NCBI RefSeq assembly: GCF_037975245.1
Contig: NC_092568.1
Span: forward strand, 37,412,501-37,476,500
From: Apostichopus japonicus
Taxonomy: Eukaryota; Echinodermata; Holothuroidea; Aspidochirotida; Stichopodidae
Reading direction: 5' to 3'
Length of the DNA stretch: 64,000 nt
The position numbers and the translations under genes were made by a program. Shown in pieces: positions 41,943-55,200 of the stretch. Each line of letters opens with the position of its first letter. Position 1 is the first letter of the stretch. A model generated the notes under the pieces. That model saw nothing but the letters and a program-made list of their open reading frames with translations. It searched no databases and was not told where the DNA came from.

Positions 41943-44900
41943 CTTGTTAAGTCGTGTATCTGTAAGTAACAATGTATCTGCGGTGAGGCAAGCTTGAGCG
42001 TTCAATCGTCTTTTGCTCTTATCGCATTTTTTTATTAACCCTTGCGTGTACAGTATCACTTATAGTTTGAAAAAAAAAAATGTTGCGACTTTGTAAGCAT
42101 CGTTGCAAGTCAGGAATAACCACGATATGAGAAAATAGTTGCACAGTATCCCTAATTTTATCAAACCAGTGATCTGAAAGTTATCTGAGCTATTCTAACT
42201 AAAGTTATTAGTAAGTTAATGCTGGGGTATCTCAAACCAGATCCATTTAATGGTAGAACAGGCAGGTTTTTAATAGCGTCGCCCTTGGACTACTCTGTTA
42301 TTACAAAAATCTGCACCAAAATGATTCACTGGCAAACTGAAAAACTTCCCACGTTGTGAAACTACTGACTGCATTTTACAATTAATATCCTGCTTCATGC
42401 CACTTTGTTCTACTACAAAAAATGTATGTTCACTTTTGTACTAAGTTTTTTCTATTCACCTTTATGTTTGTTTGTTTTTTAAAGTAAATTAGAGTATGTC
42501 ACATTTATGTTGATGGGTTCATGGCATTGTGCAGGATTCTTTCCCAATGTGCAGATTAAAAGGGGGGAAAAAACATGAAGAAACGGTGCTTATTTAGTCT
42601 CTAAAAAGTACCTTTTATAATGAGTTAATCTTATCTTATCTTCTTATCTTATCTTGTTAGTAAAAGTTTTCCCCCCATTTTTTCCACTTTTTGTACAAGT
42701 GAGGAGTTCAAGTATTCATTGTGGTTGAATTGCAGATCATGTTAGAGTCACTGCAGTCTTTTGTTTGTGGTTTTATGACTAAATATAAACTCCAGATGTT
42801 TGTGTAAACTGTTATCAGTAAAATGGTTTTTAAAGGGGGGGGGCAGGTTTGTGGCCCTGTGGTTGTAGCTATTTCCCTGTTAGGGGTGTGAGATCATCCT
42901 CCCACCTTCCTCAATTAAAATTTGAGATGTAAAATTGTGCATTGGTGAGGCAAATTGAGGCTATGAAAGTGGTCTACCTTCATGGTTGTGCAAATAACTA
43001 CTTTGAAGTTTTTGTGAGGGGTTGGGAAGTGGGGGAGGGAGGTCGTACACCCCTCCTCACACACAAGCACCCCTAGAGTCACCAGCTTTTCATTGGGGGG
43101 GGGGTAACAGAGATAGGCGGAATCTACCCCTTCCTGGGTAAAGGAATAGTTGATTTTTTATATTTAAACAAACATTTGTGCTTTTGTGTTTGACTATTTT
43201 GTGCGTTGACAATACCTTTTAAGCACCCTAAGGAAGTTAATCATGTAAACGGTTGATAACAAGGAAATCCTTCCGCAGTGTGTTTTAGCCAGCTGCCAGC
43301 AAGGTTGCTTTATTTTGAGGAAATAATGTCACTCTTGCCATATTTTGGGGCTTAAGTATTATATATTTCTGTAGGTTTTTTTCTCAAATTTAGTAAATAT
43401 AAAGGAATTTGGAAACAAGTAGTTTTTTTCTTCTTTCTTTATTAATAAGTCGTAAGTTATTTGTTAGAACATGATAAAAATAGGCCAGTTGTTTTCTTTG
43501 TTCTTTGTAAATTTGTTTCCTACCTTTCCCAGTTAGTATTCTGTTGTCGATTTGCTGATATTACAACTTTTTCAAAGTCGAGCAAGCTTCAAAGGATGAT
43601 ATTTTTTATTCCAAGATAATTTCACTTTTTTATTTTTTATGGGTAACCGTCTCAAATGTTGGTAAAGATATGTTTCTTGTGTACAAGCTACAGGAAACTT
43701 TGTAAAAAATTTAATTCATCGATGTATTCCCACAATGCACTGTACCTGTCTCAGAGCCCAACACACTGAAATGAAAAGATTGATGGTCTAAGATTCCATG
43801 AAGGCGACTTTGTTGGATACAAGCCATGTTAAACCTTTTGAGCTTTGCTTTCGTAATGTGTTCCTTATAGCCTTGGTATGCATTCCATCCTAAATGCAAA
43901 CTAAATCGATGCTTAACTCCATCTCAAACTTGTTTGGTATTATGGTGTAGTAAATAATCACACAATTATAACAAATATATTAATTTTTTTCTATATCAAG
44001 ATATTGCCTCATTCACCAAGGTTGAGTAAGAAGAAAAAAATAGTGCGTTATCTTAACTTTGTGATTATTAACTACATGTACACAACAGTACCAAAAACAA
44101 GAGATTGTTTAGACCGTTGAGATTGAATGCAAAACAAGGCTTTAAGGAGAGCGTATGAATTATTACATAAATAAATTTAAAGAAATTATGTCAGTGATTG
44201 TAGAAGTGAAACATAAGTCCTTTAAGTTGAAACAAATATATTTACACCGTGACTGTAAAAGAACACTGAATAGTTGGTGCAACTATAGTTTCCACTGAAG
44301 AGGTTGAAACAAAATAATGGAAATTAATTTCTTGTACTTGAAATTATGATGAAAGATGAAATTTGGCATATATAAGCGTTATGTCATGCAGGCATGACAG
44401 ACTAAAAGTATCTTCGTTTCTCGTAAAATATTCGGTAACTTTTCATTTTCCTTCGTTTCAAATTTTGAGATGATAAAGTTTTCCGTATATAACTTACCTG
44501 GTTAGTATTAACCTTGCTACTAAAGATACACGTAATGTCATGTAACCATGTACGTTAAAACGATTGAGGAGTGCTTGATGGGTATCTTGTTATCTGTGTT
44601 TATGTATTGTCATGGCCGGGTAAAAGTTACAGAAAGTTTTAGAACCCAATGCAACATGGGGACTTCAAACAGAGATTCGTAATGGGAAAATTGTAATTGA
44701 CTCTTATGGTAATTTATGCTGTAACTGTTAGATGGAGATATACATAGTTATTGGAACACAATATCAGTAATTATACAAAACCCTTGGTTGTGAGGATATG
44801 GACCTAACCATCCATATATCTGACATGTGCTTATATGCTGTCAGTGTGGTTATACAGTGTATGTTGCTACCCTCAGAAAGTGAGAAAATGCAGGAAATGG

Positions 44901-46375
44901 AACATATGCTTGGATTAGCAAAGTAACAGCTTTCTTTCTAATGCTACAGTGTCTAAACTTTGTCATTTCAATTAGGAAAGATATGGTTGAGGGGCCTGGG
45001 GGGAGGGGGAATTTGGGCTAGGGAGCAAAAGGGATGCATGAATCATTGTGACTTAACCCTAAAGTACACAGAACCTGCTCTGTCTTCACAATACTCCTCA
45101 GAGCTGATGTGAATGAACAGAGGTTAAACATATCATGAACGTTTTCAATTTCACCTGAGTTCTGGAAGGATCAAATTTGGTTTTGCTTTTAAGTAAAATA
45201 TGAGCCTATCTAGATGAAACAATAGCTTCTTTTACCCATTTGGTCACAAGACAGAATACACTATGGTTAGCTGAAGGTATATTGATATTCTATGTCTCAC
45301 TGCAATTAGAAAAAAACTAGCTTGCATCTTGAGTTGAAATCACCTTGATTAATGAAAGAAAAAAATTGTCGAATGAAAAAGTTTTATTGGAAAGGAAATC
45401 GAAAAGGGTGAATGAATTATTTGCTATTTGTTGTGTTAGTTTCATCATCGAATTAAGAAGTGATCTCATTTATTTAATACACTTTGTCGACTCACAAAGT
45501 ATTTCTCAGCAGCAGGTTGCATGTAATGAGACTTAACTACCATCCAAGATTTTTCAATCATAAATTTGTAATTAAAAAGTAAACTTAGAATATTTGATAG
45601 AGATACAAGTGATGGACAACTTCCAGAGAGCTAAGAGAAACCTTTTCTCAATTCAGGAGACATAACAGGTTTCATGTTCCTTCATGGACAAGGCTGAAGG
45701 CTTGAACAAGTCACAATGTGCTTGTTATGTTTGCTTTATTTATTTATTACAATATGGATTTTCTATAGTGGAGATGGGTTTTGCAAATGCTGAATCTAAA
45801 ATATTGAACCAGTGAACTAATGATTTACAAAATGAAAGCCCTAAAGACACGACTTTTAAACTAGGATATTTCCCAACTCGGCAAAAATCTTTTCTTAGTT
45901 TCGGGAAGTTGCTCTTCAAATTGGTCTCAATCACATAAGCTTAGAGATGAAAGGTTTGTGAAATGTGTATGTGTCTCCTTTAATGATAATTATCACATAA
46001 TTAATGATTCTATTATTATTTTCTAAGAAAATTCATAACTAAGATGCTTTTTCATATAAATATGAATTGTATGCAGAAAGTAAAGCAGAAATTGTTATTT
46101 GAAACCAAATCAGTCACAAATTGCATATTGTGGAATTTTAGAATGCTGTGGCACATCAACTCAACACGAACAGTGCTCCAATAAATCTGTTGTGATTTCT
46201 GATTGGCACCCTCTATTTATGTAGAAGCCTTTCAAGAATTTGACCATTGGTGTAAGACTATTTCGGTGTAACAAGTGTGTAAGATTCATAAGAAAGTGCC
46301 TTTTAGCCTGTGTGGTTACTTGCCTTTGGCAGGCAAGTAACCTATTCATTTATGTTGTATGTGACGCCCTAGATT

Positions 46376-47170
46376 GTAAACATGATATCTCAAGATAGGT
46401 AACCCCTGCAGTTCTAATATGTGGCATGTGGCTTCCCCATAATCAGTACAAGAATCGTATTGTTTTGGGTGGAGGTGAAAATCTCAAAGAAGCTCTATCT
46501 CTAGAATCTGAACATCAAAGGAGCTCATATATGCATGGTAGGATAGCATTATGTAGTTTTCGTACAACAATTTGGTGTAGGTCAGAGTTCACTTAAGCTC
46601 ACCAGGGGGGGCAAACCTTGAAATCCTTGTAAACATGATATCTGCAATATGAAACCTGCAGTTCTCATATGTGGCTTCCCTATAATTAGTACAAGAATGC
46701 TATTTTTTAGGGGTGGAGGTCAAAGGTCATTCCGGGTCAACATGTAGCAAAATGTGATAATCTCAAACATGCTGTACCTCCAGAACCTGAACAACAAAGG
46801 AGCTTAAATATACATGGTTGGAGAGCCTTATGTGGTTTAAGTTTTACACAATATGGTGCAGGTCAGAGTTCATTTAAGGCCACCAGGGGCCAAAACTTGA
46901 ATTCCTTGTAAACATGGTATGTCCAGGTAGGAAACGATAGGTTCTCATATTTGGTATGTGGCTCCCCTATGGGAACAAGAACCTTACTGATTTTGGTGGA
47001 GGTCAAAGGTCCTCTTGGGTCAACATAGGTCCAAATGTCAAAATATCAAAAGTACTTTATCTTGAGAACTTTACCTTCAAACAAGATGATATATGCATGG
47101 TTGATTACCCAAATGATAAGTAAAATTGCTTGGTATAGGTGAAAGCTTATTTAAGGTTTGCAGAAATCAG
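46376..47170. repeat. Three diverged tandem units of about 250-290 bp
   Basis: Each unit has GTAAACATGATATCT or GTAAACATGGTATGT, then a TCTAATATGTGG-like block, GGTGGAGGTCAAAGGTC-like block, AACAAAGGAGCT-like block and GTGTAGGTCAGAGTTCA-like block. Units begin near 46376, 46627 and 46907. The words AGGCAAGTAACC at 46332 and 47364 flank the set. Confidence 0.7.
46717..46729 (+). promoter_or_regulatory. Perfect DR1 motif (nuclear receptor type)
   Basis: AGGTCAAAGGTCA, two AGGTCA half-sites with one spacer base, the classical HNF4/RXR-type DR1. A one-off copy (AGGTCAAAGGTCC) lies at 47000-47012 in the next repeat unit. Binding is not shown; it may simply be part of the repeat. Confidence 0.4.
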
Positions 47171-48784
47171 ACCCTATGAAATTTCAGAAGGTCAGGTCTC
47201 AATGAAGATGTGAAACTTATGCTAATTTTACTTCCCTATATGTAGTAGAACCTCCTTGCTGTTTAGGTGGAGGTCAGAGGTTGGCATAGGTATATACAGT
47301 ATGAACTTCAGCCAGGGTTAGCTTGCAAACTAATCTTGTGCTACCCTATGTAATGTATTTACAGGCAAGTAACCACTGGGAGGGGTATCTCTCTGGTTTA
47401 ATAGCCCTGCAGTATGAGAGCTGGCCACCAGTGAAAGAATGGGACATGCACTAAGTTGTTTGTAATTTTAGGTTTGGTTGGCAATTGCAACCAATCACAG
47501 TGATGATCAAATAGTGAAATAACACTCTCAATAGTCCATAAAACGGTGTGTGGTCGTAGAGGCAGACAACCTTGTAGGAGGATCTGGGTGTCCTTCGTCA
47601 ACAACAAACTAAATTAAAATATTTGACAAATGGTGTATTCTGAGGCATATTTATGATGAAAATTAGGTTCATAATTAAGTTTACATGCAAGCTAGTGCTA
47701 ATGACTACTTTTATGTTTTGTGTTGGGTTGACAAGAGGGGCGGGCAACATTTGTACAAGCCCACTTCTGTTGATCCATACCTGCTAAATAGTGGATGGTG
47801 ATGCTATATAGTGGAATTAATATACAAATCTTTGTTCAAATCCTTGTTTTCCAAATTGTGTAACTGACAGGTAAATCAATAGTCAAACAAAGACAACTTC
47901 AGTACGATTTTTAAAATGCAAAATTAGGGCTGTCTTTGTGCATCAGCTATGAAAGTGTTGTTGGCTCCGGCTTAGTGGGACAAGTTAGTAAACAGCTGTA
48001 ACAATACTTAATGCAACAGACTATATACATCGTACTGATGTGTTTACATGTAAAGAAATATACTATTTAATAAAAGTCCCCAGGTTAGAGTCTGGGAACA
48101 AAAACAAACAACTTGATCCACCCTCAATACCATCTCCCCCCCCCCTCCTGGTACATCAAACTCTGTAACTGAGGAGAAGAAAATAAGGCTGAAACTAAGT
48201 GTACCAGCTGTTTCAAAGTAGGAATGCAACAACTCAGCCAATATCTTTATCTTTCTTGGCTTCAATAAAACAATTTAAGAAACATTTGTCGTATTCAAAA
48301 AGGATTTGCAAGACTAATATGTCGTCTAAATGCTTATAGTTCACTGTCATAGGTATGGATCACCAAAGAAAAAATTCCAAGCAGAAATAAGTGTTGATAT
48401 GTAATAATCAAATACATATGACATGTAGGCCGTATTTCTATATATCTGTTCCACTACCAACTATTTAAGTTTTTAGCTTTTAAATTGGAGTATTATTATA
48501 TTTAGGGAGCCAAGATGACTGTGAGCAAGAAACTGTAAATGATAATCAACTTTGTTTAAAAACTCTTTAAATCATCACTCTCTCATAAGAGAACACAGAT
48601 GGTTTGTAGTTCATTGTAAATATATTGTACAAGACTGAAGAGATTATTGGATTCTATGTGATGTTTATTGTTTCATCAGAGGAGACAAAGACCACGTGCT
48701 TTGTTTTAGGAACACCCCCTCTTCTTAATGGGTGGCTGGAAAACACAATAGAACAAATCTTGGAGAAGACGAGAAAGTTTTACA

Positions 48785-48790
48785 TTTATT
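48785..48790 (-). promoter_or_regulatory. Candidate polyadenylation signal, THADA
   Basis: AATAAA on the minus strand about 440 bp past the THADA stop codon; no closer copy was found. Confidence 0.35.
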
Positions 48791-49225
48791 TTGCAAATGA
48801 TGATGGATGACGCTTGATGTATTCAGAATAATCTTTTTTTTCTTTATCGTAAATAATTTCGGTAGCTTTGACGGGGAAAAGTAATGATTACTAACAAACA
48901 TTGACTTCCCTTGGGTCATTCCGGAGTCAAAGCTATGAATTTAAAAAACGGTAAAACATAAAAAGAGCAAGATATGGAGTTTAAAGGGAGATGTTATAAA
49001 AACTCATTCATGATTCAATTTTTTTTTTTTTCTTCAAATTTCTAAGTAGAAAAGTTTCAAGAAATTAATCAGTGATATTAATGTTATAGAGTTCATATAT
49101 TCAAGTGGTCAGATCACAAGTTGTGTATATAGATCTGACACCTCCTCATGTTTGTACCTGTTTTACTTTACGATCTGTTCTTGTTAAGTTATTGCACATC
49201 TTGCCCTGTAGAGAAACTGTGGAAT

Positions 49226-52200
49226 TTAATATACTTTTGTTACAATTTTTCCTTCTATTCGTTTCAGTGATTCCTTGATTTTTCTTGCTTCTTCTGTGTT
49301 GGGCTGTAATTTTGGGAATTCGCATAAGCTTGCCAAGGATTGAATGCATTTTAAAAACCTGTTGAAATGTAGACAGCTGACTTCAAATTGGTCTACATTT
49401 AGAAGAGCGTTCTCCATCGTGAAGGGCGGTTGATCTTGTAAGCTAGCTTCAACTTTGGAACAAACGTCCTGGAATAATTGAACAGCTATCTGTTTCACAT
49501 CTGTAATGTTGCTAGCAATGTTAATTCTTAGACGTATAAGATGGGAAGTTGATTCTGTAGATTCAGTCTGTCGGGCTGAGTGTGCACCTGACTCATCACC
49601 TGACTGATCATATGACTTGCACGCTGCTGCAATGGACTCCAAACCCACCAATGCAGCTCTGGCTATGAGGATGTCATCTGATCCAGATGAGGTCTCTCCT
49701 CTTTCAAAGAATTTAGTTGATTCCATCTGATGAGGAGTAGAAGATCAAATGTGAGAATGATTATATTACTCTCCCAAATAACATCAGTATTGGCCACAAA
49801 TATCTAGTCTAAACAGCTCACTCAAACTTATACATATACTTTACATCTCCTGCCAACCCCCGCCTCTCGCAGAATAGATTCCCTCCTGGAGCCATGGTAT
49901 CGTCAGTGACATTACAACCCACCTGCGTGTCTGGGATATGATTTGAAGTATCAAACCATCCTAGAAAATAGAGTATATTCCTAGTATGCTGAAATTTTGA
50001 GTCCAACAGTGATGACCTTTCATGGCTGTAGCCAAATTTCCAAGGTTTCAACTTCCTAATTTTACAAATGTGAGATTACTGTAACATTAAAAGTCCCAAA
50101 ACTGTCTGAAACCTGGCAAAAGTTAAGCTTCATGATTCATTACTCCATAGCAATCCTCCTTTCCAGCAACCCTATTGATCCACTTATAAGTTGTTTATTT
50201 TGACAGAATAAAGAATACCACAAAATCAAAGCAACTTCTGAACCCTGGTATGTCAGTCAACATTGTTAGGTGACATCTTTTACATCCTCTACCACTAAGT
50301 GGTTGGATGTTTGTTGTTGCAGTTGACATTGTGGTAAAGAGTGCATTCAATCCAAGACTACTGAGAGAGAACACTGGCTTGCTACTGGGTCATTAGTGGG
50401 GGAGGGGGGAGGGAGGTGTAAACATTACAAAGGGACATTCGGGTTCACATACATACATGAATGACTGTCAATTTGCCACGAATATAAGAAGGGTGAAGAT
50501 TTTTTTTACAGTGATAAAAGATTTAAAAAAATAAAATTGTTGTTGAAATTTCTCACTTTGTTTTCATCATCGCCTGGTGATTTAGATAGAACATCTCCAC
50601 AGGCCCAACGACAAAGTTGAGCTAGACAGGCTTGGGTATCTACTTCTAGGAAGACAGCAATAAAGAGACGAACTGCTAGTTCTATGACAAGGTAGCAATG
50701 CATCATGGGATTGTATTCATCTTGCCCTGAAAAAAAAAGGGAAAGACATTTAAAGACCTGTCACTTTCAAATTTTATAGACTGCTTCTGATCAATTTTCA
50801 ACAAGGTTTGAAAAAGTAGATATGATCAAAACGTAGTACAAAAGCAATCAAAACCAATCAAAAGGTACATTGAAAATTTGTGCCTTTTTACTGATTAACA
50901 ATGCTGCCCTATTTGTCCTTGATCAATGGAATGAAGTTTCTTAACATACTAAAGTTTGTAACCCAATCCAATATTATAAAATGTGACATTTGTTTTTACC
51001 TTCGGTGACAAGTCCTGTGTGCCTTGCAATCTTCTGCAGACCCCTGACTGCTACCTGTTGGACCAGCAACTCATCTCGGAGTAAGAGATGAAGCAGTAGA
51101 TTCCACAAACGGATATTAAAATCGACTGAGAAAATTAAAAATGACATCTGAATTTAGTCAGTGGAAATTGAGTGATGCACATTGCTTAAGCCAAACAAAC
51201 AATTGGTTAAGGAACCCCTTTCCACAAAGCAAAAACTTAAGTCCATGGGAGATGAATTTGTGCTTCAGAAAATAACATTCACTGTCTGTAAACCTTGAAA
51301 CTCTTTGAAGACCCACTACCTGGAAACACCTCAATATGTGTTTGTCAATCCCACAGTCTCATAACCAAGGGCGGCGGAAGCACTTTTAATCTGGGGGGGC
51401 ACCAACGTCGAAGGGCACTTTGCAGAAATTCGATTGGACTGATGCAGCCTGATATTTAGTACCCTTCATAACTCTTATTGTATTATCTTATTTGCGTATA
51501 CACATCACTCCATCAATGCCACCCCCCCCCCCTCAAGGAAACAATGCATACTAGCACTGCAGTATCTAATGTGCAAATTGGGAAAGAAGGAAAAAGACAA
51601 AATGAGGTGAAATGATTATAAAGTCCAAGTCCCTGCACACGCGATCGATACATGCATGAAAGCAAATGAAATATGTGAAAATACTGAAAGAAAAGTAATT
51701 TTCTATGTGTTTTTCAATGGTTAAACCGATATTATTATGATGATTATTATTGTAACGACTTTGCCAATAATTCTAACCAATTTGGAAGGGTTATAACACG
51801 GCAAATGATTGTATGTTATTGGCATGCGATGTAATAACCAACGCATGCCTATATGATATGCACATTAAGATGTTGAACGCGGGCGTAGCGCGCGAAAAAT
51901 TTTGGTTATTATTTTCGGGCAAGTCGTTACAGCCCCCCCAAATCAAATTGGGCTCCTACGCCTGTGGTAGTAAACATTTAAAACTTCCCGAAATATTTGA
52001 TTCGACGTGGGTTTCGCTTTGTAAACTCTTTTTTTATTTAGAAATTTGTATGTAGAAAAAGGGCACATTTTTAATCTGAGGAAAAGTGGGGGGGCACGTG
52101 CCCCCTGTGCCCCCCCGGTTCCGCCGCCCTTGCTCATAACTTGAGTTGACTCAAACCTATTTTTTTTTTCCTTCAAATATTACTACCACACGTGCACCAT

Positions 52201-55200
52201 ACCTGGAATCTTGTCTTTACTTTTACATGTAGCAAGCATGACATCACTGAGGGCAGCAGATACAGATATGCTAAGCTCTGTAGATGATTCTTCTGTGTAT
52301 GAACTTTCCACAAACTCGGTCCATTCAGCAAGCATATCCCAGGTTCCCTGTAAGTGTAACATATAATGATTAATAGCAGGTGGTTCATTCGTATCTATAT
52401 ATCAAATCTATGAAATTACTGAATCTCTCAATGATCTGTATGGAGCACAAGCATCAAGAGCAAGTTCTGGACCAAGGGACAATTACGCCAAAGGGCACCC
52501 ATTTTGCACTTCTTTTTTCCTTAAGTTTATTATGAAAGTGAGAATGCATTATTCTTGATCTGACATCCTGGGCCCAGCCATATTTTCTTTGGCCCTCTAC
52601 TTGACCCAAGGTAGCATCCCCTCCCCACCTCCCCCCCCCCCCAAAATGTTCATTAATGTTGATCAGATGTAGTCATATGAGAAAGGCTCAATCAACAAAG
52701 TGAATATGCAGAAAGGAAAAGGTAATAATAACTTCAAAAAACCTCATCCTGTTATTGCCATGTATTACATCAACTCCTATTATGTTTAAGGTGACTCTGA
52801 AACAAACATGCCAGGCAAATACCATCTACCTCGAAAAAAAATATTAATACTTCACATTCATTCATTGTCTTTACATGTGTGCATGAGCTACTGCTGAATT
52901 TTGTCCATTTTGGGTGTGTCAGTATTAATCCAATCTTAACAACAGGGAATCAGTATTGAGGAGGAATGCTATTTCTGTTTGCAAACTTCTGTTTAAAACA
53001 CAATAGCTGAGTATGGCAAATATCTCTTGATGCAAAAAAAATAAGAGATAAAGGAAATCAAGAGAAGTGTGACAGGCAAACCAAAATAATTTGGAGTTTG
53101 AGGATAAAAAAAAATAGACGGACAGAATTGGCCAAATATGGTTCTGATAGGTATTGTGTTGACACTAGCTTAATATATGACATCCTGTCAACATTGTATT
53201 GTTCCAAAGTAATGTAGATCTGAAGAGATAAAGACTTAAACAATACCTCTGCTCCTGATTCCAACAGAAGATTTCCTGTTATGGAGATGATTGGACTGCA
53301 GATATCATCACTGTAAAAATAAACTTCAAAAAATCAGTTTCCAAACCATCCCAGTAACAGAAAGTAGATATACCCTTTCTAAGAGTTCAGTTTCAGCATT
53401 CATTGACAGCTGTCTCTGCTGTTTACAAATTGACTTAACACAACAATCTAGACTATGGTACATAAACGACAAGGCAAAATGGAGTACATAAGAATGTCTC
53501 TAAACAGTTTAGTTTAAAAATGGATAGCCAGACCAGATGCTGGAAATTATACCTTCCCAGGTTAACTGAGGGATGATGCAGACATGACCCCCCCCCCCCT
53601 TGAACTGTTTGAAGGCAAAATAAATGTCCTCCTTTTTCTACAGAAAAAGTGTTAAAAGAAACAGGAATTCTTCAATCCAATGCCCACATACAATGCTGCT
53701 AAATCCAGTGTAGATTGCTTTACAACTAAAAGAATTAAAATCTATCAAAACTTTTCATACATCAGATCTACAAACATACAGTTACAAGTGTGCCACCAGC
53801 GTACTGAATGAGAGGAATATGGTGTATATATTATTTCTGTAATTTTTATAAAAAAAAGCTGACTAACCGAAGATTTCTTACAGTGGTTCAAGGCAGTTGA
53901 TACAATATTACTTAAAATCACACGTAAATACTGATATTCACTTCTATTAAAGTTTTCAAAACATTAGAGGATTAGTTGCAATGTACTGTGTGTAGATGCA
54001 ACCATTATGACCCATCTCAACTTAGTCCTTTTTGTAAAAATGACTTTTGTTTGAAAAATAGTGACAATGTTAATTTTTACCTGATAAAATGGCAATTTGC
54101 CAACTCTAGCATATTCTTGAAAAATGCTAGCCTTGACATGTTACAGTTAGTTGATAGGTGTCGAGTCACTTCTTGAATTGGAAAGTGGTCAGCCAAAACT
54201 TGGAGGGCCTGTGGGTGTTGATTGAGTAAAAATAGTTGTTTCAGAAACAAAAATTATATTAAAGGAGTTCTAACATGACTTAAATAAAAAACATGCCTCA
54301 CTTTATTGCACAGAATGAAATACAATGTTCACTATCACCTCCAGTTCTGTAACTTAATAAGAAACCCTTCTTTTAAAATTTGTGATTTTTCAAACAGTAT
54401 AAATTTTCAACCATACTGAAAAGTACAATTTGGATATGCACAATGCCCCCCCCCCCTTTTTTTTTTTAGCATTTGAATTTGGCATGTTTTATTTTACCCA
54501 AAGTGACCTTGAAGCAAAACAGGTGTACTGAGCAAAGGTATTATTAGATTACCATTAAAAGTGGTCCCTTCCACTCCAAAGTTTGATCCTTCATAACACA
54601 AATACATCACATTCATAGATATTGTGTAAACTACACAAGCCGTAAACAAAGTGTTAGTTCTACTCAAATCAGGTTATAAACATACCTAGTACAAAATAAA
54701 CAGAAAGAATTATCTTTTCAGGAGTACAAATGAGTACCTGCAAAATAACACTCAAGTCCAACTTGAGAATCAAAGACTGTCTTGGTACTCATATACTGAA
54801 TGTACATGACAAATGTCTTACCTTTCCCAGACATGCTACATTATGTTCACTTCCAGTTACCATAGCAACCAGCTTTACAAGGATTTCTTCTCTTGTAGAA
54901 GAATCACCGGTTTCTTGAGCCTTGCAGAGACCAGTGGCAGGTTTACGTTCTCCTCTATCCTCTGAGGTCAAAGGTTGAAGACTGGTGCCTTCATCCAGAA
55001 TGAAATTTAATCCAATCAATCTGACCTCATACAGAGGTGAACAAAGTAGTTTCATCAGAAGACAACTGCGGGATACTTTCAGACCATCAAATTGGGGGTC
55101 TACTTTGATTTGAATTGTATTTATGGAATCACATATGTTTGTGACATGTTCTTCAGGAAGTTGAATAAACCTGGTCAGAAATGTTGCTACTTCTTTAGCT

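Larger units (their letters stand above)
41943..49225. other. Gap between converging genes: UTRs and repeats
   Basis: 3' flank of the 560-aa gene and 3' flank of THADA. The nearest AATAAA after 41942 is at 44170-44175, so a long 3' UTR is possible. It holds the tandem repeat 46376-47170 and G/C tracts (42834, 43095, 48136). ORFs of 60-73 codons show no motif. No gene is seen. Confidence 0.45.

Noticed and set aside
54963..54975. A GAGGTCAAAGGTTG sequence as a nuclear receptor site
   Set aside because: It lies in a THADA coding exon and is imperfect; chance is likely.
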